Below, piece by piece: positions 7,176 to 15,502 of a stretch of 42,504 nucleotides of DNA. Origin of the DNA: Oscillospiraceae bacterium (GTDB lineage Bacteria > Bacillota > Clostridia > Oscillospirales > Oscillospiraceae). The first letter of the stretch is position 1. The number at the start of each line of letters is the position of its first letter. The translations under genes were made by a program, and so were the position numbers. Under the pieces are notes generated by a model. That model did no database searches and was not told where the DNA came from. It saw nothing but the letters and a program-made list of their open reading frames with translations. The DNA lies in contig JAFQHV010000007.1 of NCBI GenBank assembly GCA_017397835.1, forward strand, positions 73,962-116,465, written 5' to 3'.

Positions 7176-8363
7176 ATGAAACCTATCTCCAAAATTGCCA
7201 AGGCGATCGCTCCTTCCGCCACCGTGGCCGTGGATACCCTTGCCAAGCAGATGAAAGCTGACGGTATCGACGTCATCGGCTTTGGCGCCGGCGAGCCTGA
7301 TTTTGATACGCCGGAGCTGGTCAAGCAGGCCGGTATCCGCGCCATTAACGAGAATAAGACCCGCTATACCCCCGCCACCGGCATCGTGCCCCTGCGTAAG
7401 GCCGTGGCCGACTGGCTGGAGAAGATGTACGGTGTGAGCTACAAGCCCACCCAGATCTGCGTGTCCAGCGGCGCCAAGCACAACGTGTTCGTGGCTCTGC
7501 AGGCTCTGTGCAACCCCGGCGACGAGGTCATTCTGCCCGCCCCTTACTGGGTCACGTATGAAGAGGCTATTAAGATGGCCGGTGCCACTCCCGTCATCGT
7601 CAAGACCGATGAGACTACCCGCTTCAAGCTGACCCCAGCCATGCTGGAGGCGGCCATTACCCCCAACACCAAGTGCCTGATCCTGACCAACCCTTCCAAC
7701 CCGACCGGTATGCTTTACTCCAATGAGGAGCTGGAGGAGATCGCCAAGCTGGTGCTGAAGTATGATCTGTACGTTATCAGCGATGAGATTTACGACCAGC
7801 TGGTCTACCACGGCACCTTCACCTGCTTTGCCAGCCTCGGTCCCGAGATCAAGGAGCGCACCGTGCTGATCAACGGTGCGTCCAAGTCTTTTGCCATGAC
7901 CGGCTGGCGTATGGGCTTTGCCGCCGCCAATGAGGAGATATCCAAGGCCATGAGCAGCTATCTCAGCCACTCCACCGGCGGTACCAGCACCATCACCCAG
8001 TACGCCTCTTTGGCGGCCTACGAGTGTCAGGATGATCTGGTAGGGAAGATGGTTTTGGCCTATACCCGCCGCATGAAGTACTTTATGGAGCGCATTGCCA
8101 AGATTCCCGGCGTTACCGCTTTGGAGCCCGATGGCGCGTTCTACGTCTTTATGAACGTGAAAGAGCAGATCGGCCGCACCATCCAGGGAGTGAAGATAAA
8201 TTCCAGCGCTGACTTTGCGCAGGCGTTGCTTGAGAAAGGTTTGGTCGCTGTGGTTCCCGGTGAGGCGTTCGGTGCTCCCGGTTACGTTCGCTGGTCCTAC
8301 GCCACCTCCATGGAGAATATCCGCGAGGGTCTAGACCGTTTGGAAAAGTTCCTGGCCGAGTAA
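7176..8363 (+). CDS. Pyridoxal-phosphate aspartate aminotransferase (class I)
   Basis: Class I aminotransferase of the I-gamma/AspC type; the likely reaction is aspartate + 2-oxoglutarate to oxaloacetate + glutamate, in the cytosol. Seen: GFGAGEPDFDTPELVKQAG at the N-terminus, the substrate-loop KTRYTPATGIVPLRKAVA, APYWVTYEEAI, the TNPSNPTG motif, SDEIYDQLVY with the cofactor Asp/Tyr, Schiff-base Lys237 in NGASKSFAMTGWRMGF, and the C-terminal Arg in GYVRWSYATS. The length of 395 residues is typical. ATG 7176 follows GGAGGA. It stands alone between its own promoter and a strong terminator. Codon bias indicates high expression. Substrate preference (aspartate versus other amino or keto acids such as prephenate) cannot be fixed by eye. 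Confidence 0.9.
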   Translation: MKPISKIAKAIAPSATVAVDTLAKQMKADGIDVIGFGAGEPDFDTPELVKQAGIRAINENKTRYTPATGIVPLRKAVADWLEKMYGVSYKPTQICVSSGAKHNVFVALQALCNPGDEVILPAPYWVTYEEAIKMAGATPVIVKTDETTRFKLTPAMLEAAITPNTKCLILTNPSNPTGMLYSNEELEEIAKLVLKYDLYVISDEIYDQLVYHGTFTCFASLGPEIKERTVLINGASKSFAMTGWRMGFAAANEEISKAMSSYLSHSTGGTSTITQYASLAAYECQDDLVGKMVLAYTRRMKYFMERIAKIPGVTALEPDGAFYVFMNVKEQIGRTIQGVKINSSADFAQALLEKGLVAVVPGEAFGAPGYVRWSYATSMENIREGLDRLEKFLAE

Positions 8364-8364
8364 T

Positions 8365-8400
8365 AAAGAGCCGCTGCACAGCTTGTGCAGCGGCTCTTTT
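8365..8400 (+). terminator. Intrinsic terminator after the aminotransferase gene
   Basis: A 15-bp stem AAAGAGCCGCTGCAC (8365-8379) and its complement (8385-8399) end in a four-T tail. Confidence 0.88.
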
Positions 8401-8486
8401 GGCGCAAAAATCAGCAGGGAAGGGCAAGAACGTGAATATGCCCAAAATTTTTGTGGAAAAATGCGTGTAAATCATAACTCGCCCTA

Positions 8487-8515
8487 TTGAATTTTCAAAA
8501 ATACAATGGTACAAT
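8487..8515 (+). promoter_or_regulatory. Sigma-A promoter for fba
   Basis: TTGAAT (8487-8492), 17 bp, TACAAT (8510-8515), 34 bases before the fba ATG. Confidence 0.75.
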
Positions 8516-8549
8516 AAACTGCAAATTATTAATAGAGGAGTTGTTTTCT

Positions 8550-9518
8550 ATGCCACTCGTCACTACAACCGAAATGTTCAAGAAGGCTTACAACGGCGGC
8601 TACGCCGTCGGCGCCTTCAACGTCAACAACATGGAGATCGTTCAGGGTATCACCGAGGCCGCTCGTGAGGTCAAGGCCCCTCTGATCCTGCAGGTTTCCA
8701 AGGGTGCCCGCAACTACGCCAACCCCACCTATCTGACCAAGCTGGTTGAGGCTGCCGTTATTGAGTGCCCCGAGATCCCCATCGCTCTGCATTTGGACCA
8801 CGGCGACAGCTTCGAGACTTGCAAGTCCTGCATCGACGGCGGCTTTACCTCCGTCATGATCGACGCCAGCTCCAAGCCTTTCGCCGAGAACATTGAGATC
8901 ACCAAGAAGGTCGTCGAGTACGCGCACGATCACGGCGTGGTCGTCGAGGCCGAGCTGGGTTCTTTGGCCGGCGTGGAGGATGAGGTCAACGTTTCCGCCG
9001 AGGATTCTTCCTACACCCGTCCCGAGGAGGTCGAGGAGTTCGTTTCCAAGACCGGCTGTGACTCCCTGGCCATTGCCATCGGTACCAGCCACGGCGCCTA
9101 CAAGTTCAAGCCCGAGCAGTGCACCCGCAATGCCGAGGGCATCCTGGTTCCTCCCCCCCTGCGTTTCGACATCCTGGAGGAGGTCTCCAAGCGTCTGCCC
9201 GGCTTCCCCATCGTTCTGCACGGTTCCTCCTCCGTGCCTCAGGAGTATGTTGCCATGATCAACCAGAATGGCGGCAATATGCCTGACGCCGTGGGCGTTC
9301 CTGCTGAGCAGCTGCGCAAGGCCGCTTCTCTGGCCGTGTGCAAGATCAACATCGACTCCGACCTGCGTCTGGCTCTGACCGGTACCGTTCGTAAGTTCTT
9401 TGCCGATCACCCCGAGAAGTTTGACCCCCGTGAGTACCTGAAGCCCGCCCGCGCCAACATCAAGGAGCTGGTTAAGGACAAGCTGATCAACGTTCTGGGC
9501 TGCGACGGCAAGGCCTGA
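8550..9518 (+). CDS. fba: Class II fructose-1,6-bisphosphate aldolase
   Basis: Zinc-dependent glycolytic aldolase: fructose 1,6-bisphosphate to dihydroxyacetone phosphate plus glyceraldehyde 3-phosphate, in the cytosol. Seen: AFNVNNMEIVQGITEAA near the N-terminus, metal ligand His in ALHLDHGDSFETC (about residues 82-94), EAELGSLAGVEDEV, the phosphate/metal loop IAIGTSHGAYKF, the ligand His in IVLHGSSSVP, and INIDSDLRLALTGTVRKFF near the C-terminus. 322 residues, class IIB-like. The start is ATG 8550, preceded by AGAGGAG and matching where the family begins; an upstream in-frame ATG at 8487 lies inside the promoter. Codon bias is the strongest in the window, as expected for glycolysis. Tagatose-bisphosphate aldolase is a less likely alternative. 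Confidence 0.95.
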   Translation: MPLVTTTEMFKKAYNGGYAVGAFNVNNMEIVQGITEAAREVKAPLILQVSKGARNYANPTYLTKLVEAAVIECPEIPIALHLDHGDSFETCKSCIDGGFTSVMIDASSKPFAENIEITKKVVEYAHDHGVVVEAELGSLAGVEDEVNVSAEDSSYTRPEEVEEFVSKTGCDSLAIAIGTSHGAYKFKPEQCTRNAEGILVPPPLRFDILEEVSKRLPGFPIVLHGSSSVPQEYVAMINQNGGNMPDAVGVPAEQLRKAASLAVCKINIDSDLRLALTGTVRKFFADHPEKFDPREYLKPARANIKELVKDKLINVLGCDGKA

Positions 9519-9543
9519 TCAACCGATTTAGCTTCATCACACG

Positions 9544-9573
9544 GACCCGGCTGACACTCGTTAGCCGGGTCTT
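9544..9573 (+). terminator. Probable terminator after fba
   Basis: The 9-bp stem GACCCGGCT (9544-9552)/AGCCGGGTC (9563-9571) has only a short T tail, so it is probably incomplete. Confidence 0.55.
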
Positions 9574-9602
9574 GTGCTGAACATAGTAAAGGAGCAACCA
9601 AA

Positions 9603-10862
9603 ATGGATATCAAGCGCCTGAACCAACTGATCGACGAGCGCAAGGACGAACTGTTCGCCCAGTTGTGCGACCTGATCAAAATCAACTCCGAGAACTTTGG
9701 TACCCACGGCAACGAGGCCGACTGCGCCCGCTACATCCACGAGCTGTGCCAGAAATTGGGTCTGGAAAGTGACTTCTACAGCCCTATGGAACTGGAGGGG
9801 TTTGCCGAGCATCCCGACTATTTTCCCGGCCACGGTGTAGAGGATCGTTATAATACCGTCGCCACCTGGAAAGGCAAGCAGGATGTTAACGAGCTGATGC
9901 TCATGGGGCACACCGACACCGTGGTTATCGGCGACCCCGCCAACTGGACTGTGGATCCGCTGGGCGGCGACATCAAAGACGGCAAGATTTACGGCCGCGG
10001 CGCCTGCGACGATAAGTACGCTTTGGCTACCGTGCTGTTTTTGATCAAGCTGCTGAAGGATGAGGGGTTTGAGCCCAATGCCAATTTGGTCTTTGCCGCT
10101 TTCTGCGACGAGGAACTGGGTGGTTCTCACGGTGCCATGGCTGCCGTGATGAAGTACCCCTGCAACCGCATCATCTGCATGGATGGCCGTGAAAATCAGA
10201 TTTGGAACGTCGCATCCGGCGGTCAGGTGGTCAACTACAACTTCCACGTGACCCACGCGGTGGACAGCGCCATCCGCACGGCCGAGGCTCTGCCCGTTGT
10301 TATCGAAGAACTGAAGAAGTTCGGCGCCCGCCGCTGTGCGGAGCTGGAGGCCAACCGCTTCTATGCCGGCACGCTCATTCCCGGCACCTCTCTGCGCTTT
10401 ATGGAAGTCCGCGCCGGCGACAACGGCGCCGATATGGGTGTGGGCAAGGTGCAGGTGACCTTCTACACCGACAAGAGCAGGGAAGAGGTGTGGGCTGAAC
10501 TCCATGAGATGGAGAAGGTTTTGGCCGAGAAGCTGGCTCCCATGGAGATCGAGGGCGATGGCTTCACTCCCTTTACTCGTTTCTTCCACTACGGCTTCTG
10601 CGAGCCTGACAGCCGGTATATTACCGAGCTGTGCGAGGCATCCCAGCAGGCGATCGGGAAGCAACCTATGGTTTGCGGTTCCTGCCTGTCTGACCTGTCT
10701 ATCGTCTTTCGGCATGGCAATTCCAACGCCTATGCCTTTGGCGCAGGCCGCGACTTCAGCAAGACCGGCGGCGCTCATCAGCCTGATGAGTTCATCTTTT
10801 GCGATGATCTTGTGGACTATACCAAGGTCATCGGTGCCTACATTTTGAAGGTACTCGGCTGA
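9603..10862 (+). CDS. M20-family metallopeptidase (ArgE/DapE/dipeptidase type)
   Basis: Cytosolic two-zinc hydrolase of the M20 family, acting on dipeptides or N-acyl amino acids; the substrate is not evident. Seen: first zinc ligand His with the general Asp in LMGHTDTVV, bridging Asp in YGRGACDDKYALA, the Glu-Glu pair (general base and ligand) in FCDEELGGSHG, a following Asp in CMDGRE, and the last His in KTGGAHQPDEF. The middle lid domain (about residues 205-310) has the insert expected of dimeric M20 enzymes. 419 residues, normal length. AAAGGAGC precedes ATG 9603. A clear terminator at 10879 ends it, and the next gene is a transporter with its own ribosome site. Succinyl-diaminopimelate desuccinylase is possible but not supported by context. 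Confidence 0.88.
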   Translation: MDIKRLNQLIDERKDELFAQLCDLIKINSENFGTHGNEADCARYIHELCQKLGLESDFYSPMELEGFAEHPDYFPGHGVEDRYNTVATWKGKQDVNELMLMGHTDTVVIGDPANWTVDPLGGDIKDGKIYGRGACDDKYALATVLFLIKLLKDEGFEPNANLVFAAFCDEELGGSHGAMAAVMKYPCNRIICMDGRENQIWNVASGGQVVNYNFHVTHAVDSAIRTAEALPVVIEELKKFGARRCAELEANRFYAGTLIPGTSLRFMEVRAGDNGADMGVGKVQVTFYTDKSREEVWAELHEMEKVLAEKLAPMEIEGDGFTPFTRFFHYGFCEPDSRYITELCEASQQAIGKQPMVCGSCLSDLSIVFRHGNSNAYAFGAGRDFSKTGGAHQPDEFIFCDDLVDYTKVIGAYILKVLG

Positions 10863-10878
10863 TAACGGATTACCTCCG

Positions 10879-10910
10879 GTAAGCGCCCCGGACAGGGGCG
10901 CTTACTTTTT
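10879..10910 (+). terminator. Intrinsic terminator after the M20 peptidase gene
   Basis: A perfect 11-bp stem GTAAGCGCCCC (10879-10889)/GGGGCGCTTAC (10895-10905) followed by TTTTT. Confidence 0.9.
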
Positions 10911-10930
10911 AGACGGAAGAGGTGACACCC

Positions 10931-12241
10931 ATGCAGAAAAATAAGAATCTGAGTGCACTGCTGCCGGTAGGCGTATTTTTGGCGTTGTACCTTGGCTTTG
11001 GCATTCTGTTTGAATATGTACTGCATACGCCCGGCGGGTTTTACGATGTTCAGGCTGTGGTGGTATTCCTGATCGCGCTTTTGGTGGCTGTGGTCCAGGA
11101 CCGCACACACCGCTTCGAAGAGAAAATAATCATCATGGCCCGCGGCGTTTCGGATAGCAACATCATTCTGATGTGCCTGGTGTTCCTCGTTGCCGGGGCC
11201 TTCTCCGGGGCGGTGAAAGCGGCCGGTGGTGCGGAGAGTACCGTGGCGCTGTTCCTGACCATCCTGCCGGATAAAATCGCGGTAGGCGGCCTGTTTTTGA
11301 TCGCCTGTTTTATCTCCCTGTCCATGGGGTCCTCCTGCGCCACCATTGCCGCGCTTTCTTCCTTTGCAGTTGCTGTCAGTGAAGCGACCGGATTTTCGAT
11401 GGCTCTGTGTCTTGCTGCGGTGGTGGGCGGTGCCATGTTTGGCGATAACCTGTCCGTTATTTCCGATACCACCATTGCGGCCGTGAGGACCCAAGGGTGT
11501 GAAATGCGTGACAAATTCCGCATGAACTTTTGGATCGTACTGCCTGCTGCGGTGCTGACGCTGGTGCTTCTGATCGTCATGACCCCGTCAGCGGCTACGG
11601 AATTGCAGATAGGGGAGTACAACCTGTTCAAAGTTTTGCCATACCTGGTGGTGCTTGTCGGTGCGCTGATCGGGGTAAACGTGTTTATCGTGCTGCTGGC
11701 CGGAACCGCACTTTCTCTTGTGGTTGGAATTGCGACCGGCGCGTTTGCGTGGACGGAAAGCTTTAACGTGGTATTTGATGGCATCAGCGCCATGTACGAC
11801 ATTACGGTCATTTCCATTGTGGTGGCCTGTATCGGTGCGCTGGTCAGGGAAAACGGCGGCATCGATGCGCTCATTAGTTTTATCCGCCGTCATATGCGGT
11901 CCAAGCGCAGCGCGCAGTTTGGGATTGGCGCTTTGGTAATGGGCGTGGATGTTGCCACGGCAAATAATACGATCGCTATCGTGATGAGTGGTCCCATTGC
12001 CAAGGAAATCAGTGCCGAATATGGGATCTCGCCCAAGCGAACCGCATCGCTGCTGGACATTTTTGCTTCGGCCATGCAGGGGATTCTGCCCTATGGGGCC
12101 CAACTGCTGTATGCCGTCAGCGGAGCGGCTGCCGCCGGATTTGCTATCAGTTCTTTGGAGATCATTCCGTACCTTTATTATCCGATTTTGATGGCAATTA
12201 GCGCTATTTTATTTATATTTGTTCGCAAAAAAGAGAATTAA
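10931..12241 (+). CDS. NhaC-type Na+/H+ antiporter family membrane protein
   Basis: Polytopic inner-membrane ion-transporter-superfamily protein. Seen: 436 residues with about eleven to twelve hydrophobic segments (e.g. LLPVGVFLALYLGFGILFEY, AVVVFLIALLVAVV, LIACFISLSMGSSCATIAAL). The family signatures are GDNLSVISDTTIAA around residues 175-190 and the pseudo-repeat GVDVATANNTIAIVMSGPIA in the second half, as in NhaC-like antiporters. ATG 10931 is chosen because GGAAGAGGTG lies ahead of it; the in-frame GTG at 10922 is part of that ribosome site. It follows the M20 peptidase gene but a strong terminator lies between, so shared transcription is uncertain. Some relatives move amino acids or organic anions with Na+ or H+, so the ion pair is not certain. 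Confidence 0.85.
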   Translation: MQKNKNLSALLPVGVFLALYLGFGILFEYVLHTPGGFYDVQAVVVFLIALLVAVVQDRTHRFEEKIIIMARGVSDSNIILMCLVFLVAGAFSGAVKAAGGAESTVALFLTILPDKIAVGGLFLIACFISLSMGSSCATIAALSSFAVAVSEATGFSMALCLAAVVGGAMFGDNLSVISDTTIAAVRTQGCEMRDKFRMNFWIVLPAAVLTLVLLIVMTPSAATELQIGEYNLFKVLPYLVVLVGALIGVNVFIVLLAGTALSLVVGIATGAFAWTESFNVVFDGISAMYDITVISIVVACIGALVRENGGIDALISFIRRHMRSKRSAQFGIGALVMGVDVATANNTIAIVMSGPIAKEISAEYGISPKRTASLLDIFASAMQGILPYGAQLLYAVSGAAAAGFAISSLEIIPYLYYPILMAISAILFIFVRKKEN

Positions 12242-12244
12242 AGC

Positions 12245-12281
12245 AACACCCGGTATCCGCACAGCGCAGATACCGGGTGTT
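12245..12281 (+). terminator. Probable terminator after the antiporter gene
   Basis: A 13-bp stem AACACCCGGTATC (12245-12257)/GATACCGGGTGTT (12269-12281) with only a short T-rich tail. Confidence 0.65.
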
Positions 12282-12333
12282 TGTGTCCTGTCCTGCGGCG
12301 CGGCATAGAATAGGGAAGAGGGGAGGGGCGGAT

Positions 12334-12858
12334 ATGCCTGACATCATTCCTTACGACCGCCGAGCCGCAGTTCGTTATGCCCACCGCTGGGCCTTTGGCC
12401 GCAATCCGCAGTTTTACGATTTTGAAAATATCGGCGGTGACTGTACCAATTTTGCATCCCAATGCTTATACGCCGGTACAGGCATTATGAACTTTACGCC
12501 CACATACGGCTGGTACTATATTGACCCGGAAAACCGAGCGCCGGCCTGGACAGGCGTGGAGTATTTTTATGACTTTCTGACCCGTGAAGAGCGCACGGCC
12601 GGGCCGGTGGGCGTGCTGGCAAATATGAGCATGCTGCTGCCGGGTGATTTTGTACAGCTGCGGCTGACCAAGGAAATCTTTTCCCATACACCCATCATCG
12701 TGGAGATCGATGGCCCACCGACGCTGGATAACATCCTGATTGCGGCCCATTCCATTGATTCCGACTATCGTCCGCTGAGCACCTACGACTTTCAGGAAAT
12801 TCGTTTCCTGCACATTATCGGCGCATATAAGCCGGAAAACAGGCCGATTTTGCAATAA
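12334..12858 (+). CDS. Putative amidase-domain protein (Amidase_6 family)
   Basis: 174-residue protein that is essentially a single Amidase_6 domain, a papain-like/CHAP-related fold usually found in cell-wall amidases. Seen: YDRRAAVRYAHRWAFGRNPQ at the N-terminus, the likely nucleophile Cys in GGDCTNFASQCLYAG (about residue 40), NMSMLLPGDFVQLR, and His in SHTPIIVEI as the likely second catalytic residue. No signal peptide or membrane segment is visible, so either it acts inside the cell (for example in a mother cell) or leaves by lysis. ATG 12334 is preceded by GGGGAGGGG. Just upstream, CATAGAATA (12304-12312) fits the sigma-K -10 pattern CATANNNTA and resembles the spoIVA -10, but no good -35 is seen; sporulation control is only a hint. 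Confidence 0.75.
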   Translation: MPDIIPYDRRAAVRYAHRWAFGRNPQFYDFENIGGDCTNFASQCLYAGTGIMNFTPTYGWYYIDPENRAPAWTGVEYFYDFLTREERTAGPVGVLANMSMLLPGDFVQLRLTKEIFSHTPIIVEIDGPPTLDNILIAAHSIDSDYRPLSTYDFQEIRFLHIIGAYKPENRPILQ

Positions 12859-12861
12859 AAT

Positions 12862-12896
12862 AACCCGCAGTCCGTTCAAACAGGACTGCGGGTTTA
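12862..12896. terminator. Shared bidirectional terminator between convergent genes
   Basis: A 12-bp stem AACCCGCAGTCC (12862-12873)/GGACTGCGGGTT (12883-12894). The tail is T-rich on the minus strand (TATTTTATTG), so it ends the recombinase transcript best. Confidence 0.8.
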
Positions 12897-12900
12897 TCGT

Positions 12901-13926
12901 TTATTCTTCGGGCGCTTCAGATTTTTTTGCCTTTTTTGTTACGTTGGACAGGGGATTTGCCCGGGCGGCGGTACGCAGATTATCGCTGTCGACGTGGGTG
13001 TAGATCTGGGTGGTGTTCAGGTTTTCGTGACCCAAAACTTCCTGCAGTGTGCGTACATCTACGCCGTTTTGCAGCATCAGCGTGGCTGCGGTATGGCGTA
13101 GCTTGTGAGAGGAGTACTGCGTGCTGTCCAGACCCGCTGCAGACAGATGTTTCTTTACAAGCTTATGCACTGCGGCAGTAGTAATGCGCCGACGGTTCTG
13201 CAGTGTGACAAACAGAGCGTTTCGATCGAGCAGAGTCATGGCGTTGCGTTCGACGAGCCAATCGTCTAAAGCCTTGCGGCAAGCGGGATTGAGGTATATT
13301 ATGCGTTCTTTATTTCCTTTGCCGAGCACTCGTAATTGCTCGTCCCGGACATCGGTAACGTTCAAACCGACCAGCTCGGAAATACGCAGACCGCAGTTCA
13401 AAAACAGAGTTAGCATACAGTAATCGCGAGCCTGATTTTTTCCGTCAACGTTAGTTAGCAGGTCCAAACTTTCGTCCAAAGTCAGGTATTTGGGCAGGGA
13501 TTTGCGCAGACGCGGGGAGTCCAGGTCCTGCATGGGGTTTTCGGCAATCAATTTGGCTTTGTTGCACAGATACTTATAAAAGGAACGGATCGCGGCAACT
13601 TTGCGTGCACGGGCCGCGGCAGACAATCCGTAATTGGTACCGGGGCTGTTGCGATGCGTTGCGCGGTCCCGGCCAAGGTAATTCATGTAGGAATAGACGT
13701 CACTGAGCGTAATGGAGCGAATCAGCGCCAGATCCACGTCATCGATAGGGATTTGGTCAAACGGAACGTCGGGAGAAATTTTTTGCTTTTCAAGCTTGAT
13801 GTAGCGAAAGAAATTGCGCAGGTCCAAATAGTATTCGTCAACCGTCCGGAACGAGTGACCCTGAATGGTTTCGTGATACGTCAGGAAATCGCGCAGAATG
13901 GATGGTGTGTCGGCCGGATAGCTCAT
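12901..13926 (-). CDS. Tyrosine recombinase, XerC/XerD type
   Basis: Site-specific recombinase of the integrase family; probably a chromosomal Xer-like enzyme rather than a phage integrase because no phage genes flank it. Seen: N-terminal SAM-like core-binding domain (residues about 8-125, TVDEYYLDLRNFFRYIK) and a C-terminal catalytic domain with a full set Arg181 (CGLRISEL), Lys203 (GKGNKER), His274 and Arg277 (SSHKLRHTAATLM), His300 (VLGHENLNTTQIYTHV) and Tyr309. 341 residues, about 40 more than Xer proteins, with an insert near residues 85-100 and a basic tail KKAKKSE. ATG 13926 fits the family N-terminus but has a poor ribosome site. The better sites upstream serve only very short frames (see the leader at 13995-14042). 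Confidence 0.88.
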   Translation of the reverse strand: MSYPADTPSILRDFLTYHETIQGHSFRTVDEYYLDLRNFFRYIKLEKQKISPDVPFDQIPIDDVDLALIRSITLSDVYSYMNYLGRDRATHRNSPGTNYGLSAAARARKVAAIRSFYKYLCNKAKLIAENPMQDLDSPRLRKSLPKYLTLDESLDLLTNVDGKNQARDYCMLTLFLNCGLRISELVGLNVTDVRDEQLRVLGKGNKERIIYLNPACRKALDDWLVERNAMTLLDRNALFVTLQNRRRITTAAVHKLVKKHLSAAGLDSTQYSSHKLRHTAATLMLQNGVDVRTLQEVLGHENLNTTQIYTHVDSDNLRTAARANPLSNVTKKAKKSEAPEE

Positions 13927-13994
13927 AAGCGGTGAAAGACTTGAGAAGGGCCGGAACGGGCCAAAACCCCTGTTTACCCCATTTTCCCCTCCAC

Positions 13995-14042
13995 TCAGGT
14001 CAACAAAATTTTTATTTTGTTGACCTGATGCGGTCTTTCCAT
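13995..14042 (-). promoter_or_regulatory. Leader with 15-bp inverted repeat and 15-codon mini-ORF upstream of the recombinase
   Basis: Seen: on the minus strand GAGAGGAGG stands before an ATG at 14042 that opens a 15-codon frame (MERPHQVNKIKILLT) ending at 13995. The second half of that frame lies inside a perfect 15-bp inverted repeat (TCAGGTCAACAAAAT 13995-14009, complement 14014-14028) with a four-base loop. No T tract follows, so it is not a normal terminator. A second ribosome site GGAGGGG then precedes a two-codon frame. A translational or attenuation control, or a recombination site for the adjacent enzyme, are the two readings I consider. Confidence 0.45.
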
Positions 14043-14140
14043 AAACCTCCTCTCGTTCGCAGCGCCTTGGACAATTCTTGTTGTCCGGGCATTGCGTTGT
14101 TTTGCAAGGTATCTTTTCTTGTGTTATGCTACGATATAAT

Positions 14141-15502
14141 TTACACGATCGCGGCCAATGCCTGACGGATATTGTCCACACGGATCAGTTCCAAACCGTT
14201 CGGTACCGTCAGCTTACCGCTGCTCCGGCTTGGCACGATGCATTTTGTGAAGCCGAGCCGACGTACCTCGCTCAAACGCTGACCAAGGCAATTCACGCTG
14301 CGAAGCTCTCCGGTCAGCCCCACTTCCCCGATAGCCACCAAATCACCGGGGACCGGCTTGTCACGGAAACTGGATGCCAGTGCGATCATAAGAGCAAGAT
14401 CGGCGGCGGGCTCGTCCAAAGACAGACCGCCGATCACGTTGATGTAAGCGTCGCAGTTACCCATGAGCAGGCCGCCGCGCTTTTCCAGTACGGCCAGTAC
14501 CAGCATGGCGCGGTTGTAATCGAAGCCGTTGCTGGTACGCCTTGGATTGCCGAAATTGCTGGGCACGACAAGGGCCTGTACTTCGGCCAATACGGGCCGT
14601 GCGCCCTCCATAACGCAGGTAACGCAGCTGCCCGGTGCGTTGACCGGGCGGCCCACCAACAGCGCTTCAGATGGATTTGGGACCTCGACCAGTCCACCGT
14701 CCTGCATCTCAAATACACCGATTTCGTTGGTGGCGCCAAAGCGGTTTTTCGCTGCGCGCAGAATGCGGTAAGACATCTGCTGCTCACCCTCAAAGTACAG
14801 CACGCAGTCCACCATATGCTCCAGCACTTTGGGACCGGCTATAGAGCCCTCTTTATTGATATGACCGATAACAAAAACGGTCAGCCCCTCCCCTTTCGCC
14901 AGCTGCATCAGGGCCATTGTGCACTCCTTTACCTGACCGACGCTGCCGGGCGATGTGGCCTGTTCGCCGCTGTACAGAGTTTGAATGGAGTCAACGATCA
15001 GCACGTCCGGCTGCAGTTGCCGGACGGCTTCCTGCACACGTTCCAAATCCGTTTCGGCTAACAGATACAGATGTTCGCCGCTGACATTCAACCGCTCTGC
15101 ACGCAGCTTGATTTGACGGGTGGATTCCTCACCGGAAACGTACAAAACCTTGCAATTTTTGCACATTTGCTGGCAAATCTGCAGCATCAGCGTTGATTTA
15201 CCGATACCGGGCGCGCCGCCCAACAGGACCAGAGAGCCTTTTACCGCGCCGCCGCCCAAAACCCGGTCCAACTCGCTCATACCTGTGGCAAAGCGCAATT
15301 CGTCACCGCTTTCCACCTCGGACATACGGGTAGGAACAGACTGAGGGGCAAAGGATACAGAGGATTTTACGCTGCCGGTTCGTTTGGGCGCTGCCGGCTG
15401 TTCCACAATAGTATTCCACTCGCCGCAGCCGGGGCACTTCCCTGCCCACTTTGGCATCTCCTGGCCGCACTGTGTGCAGTAAAAGAGTGTTTTGGTTTTC
15501 AC
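14141..15502 (-). CDS. radA: DNA repair protein RadA (Sms)
   Basis: RecA-like ATPase that helps branch migration and processing of recombination intermediates. Seen in order: a four-cysteine zinc finger (CTQC, CPGC, residues 9-26), Walker A GGAPGIGKST (95-104), Walker B VLIVDSIQT (about 167-175), the RadA-specific KNRFG motif (252-256), and a C-terminal Lon-protease-like domain (about 290-453, YINVIGGLSLDEPAADLAL). 453 residues, normal. Its ATG overlaps the cwlD stop by four bases, so the two are co-translated, and it ends 214 bases before the recombinase start in the same direction. The pairing with the sporulation gene cwlD is probably positional. Confidence 0.97.
   Translation of the reverse strand: MKTKTLFYCTQCGQEMPKWAGKCPGCGEWNTIVEQPAAPKRTGSVKSSVSFAPQSVPTRMSEVESGDELRFATGMSELDRVLGGGAVKGSLVLLGGAPGIGKSTLMLQICQQMCKNCKVLYVSGEESTRQIKLRAERLNVSGEHLYLLAETDLERVQEAVRQLQPDVLIVDSIQTLYSGEQATSPGSVGQVKECTMALMQLAKGEGLTVFVIGHINKEGSIAGPKVLEHMVDCVLYFEGEQQMSYRILRAAKNRFGATNEIGVFEMQDGGLVEVPNPSEALLVGRPVNAPGSCVTCVMEGARPVLAEVQALVVPSNFGNPRRTSNGFDYNRAMLVLAVLEKRGGLLMGNCDAYINVIGGLSLDEPAADLALMIALASSFRDKPVPGDLVAIGEVGLTGELRSVNCLGQRLSEVRRLGFTKCIVPSRSSGKLTVPNGLELIRVDNIRQALAAIV

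Noticed and set aside
12304-12312. CATAGAATA as a sigma-K or sigma-E promoter for the amidase-domain gene
   Set aside because: Good -10 match, but no acceptable -35 at either spacing; mentioned only as a hint in the gene entry.
12901-14141. Recombinase considered as the integrase of a prophage or integrative element
   Set aside because: No phage, relaxase or excisionase genes and no tRNA-type attachment site flank it; neighbours are core genes (radA, cwlD), so a chromosomal Xer-like enzyme is more likely.
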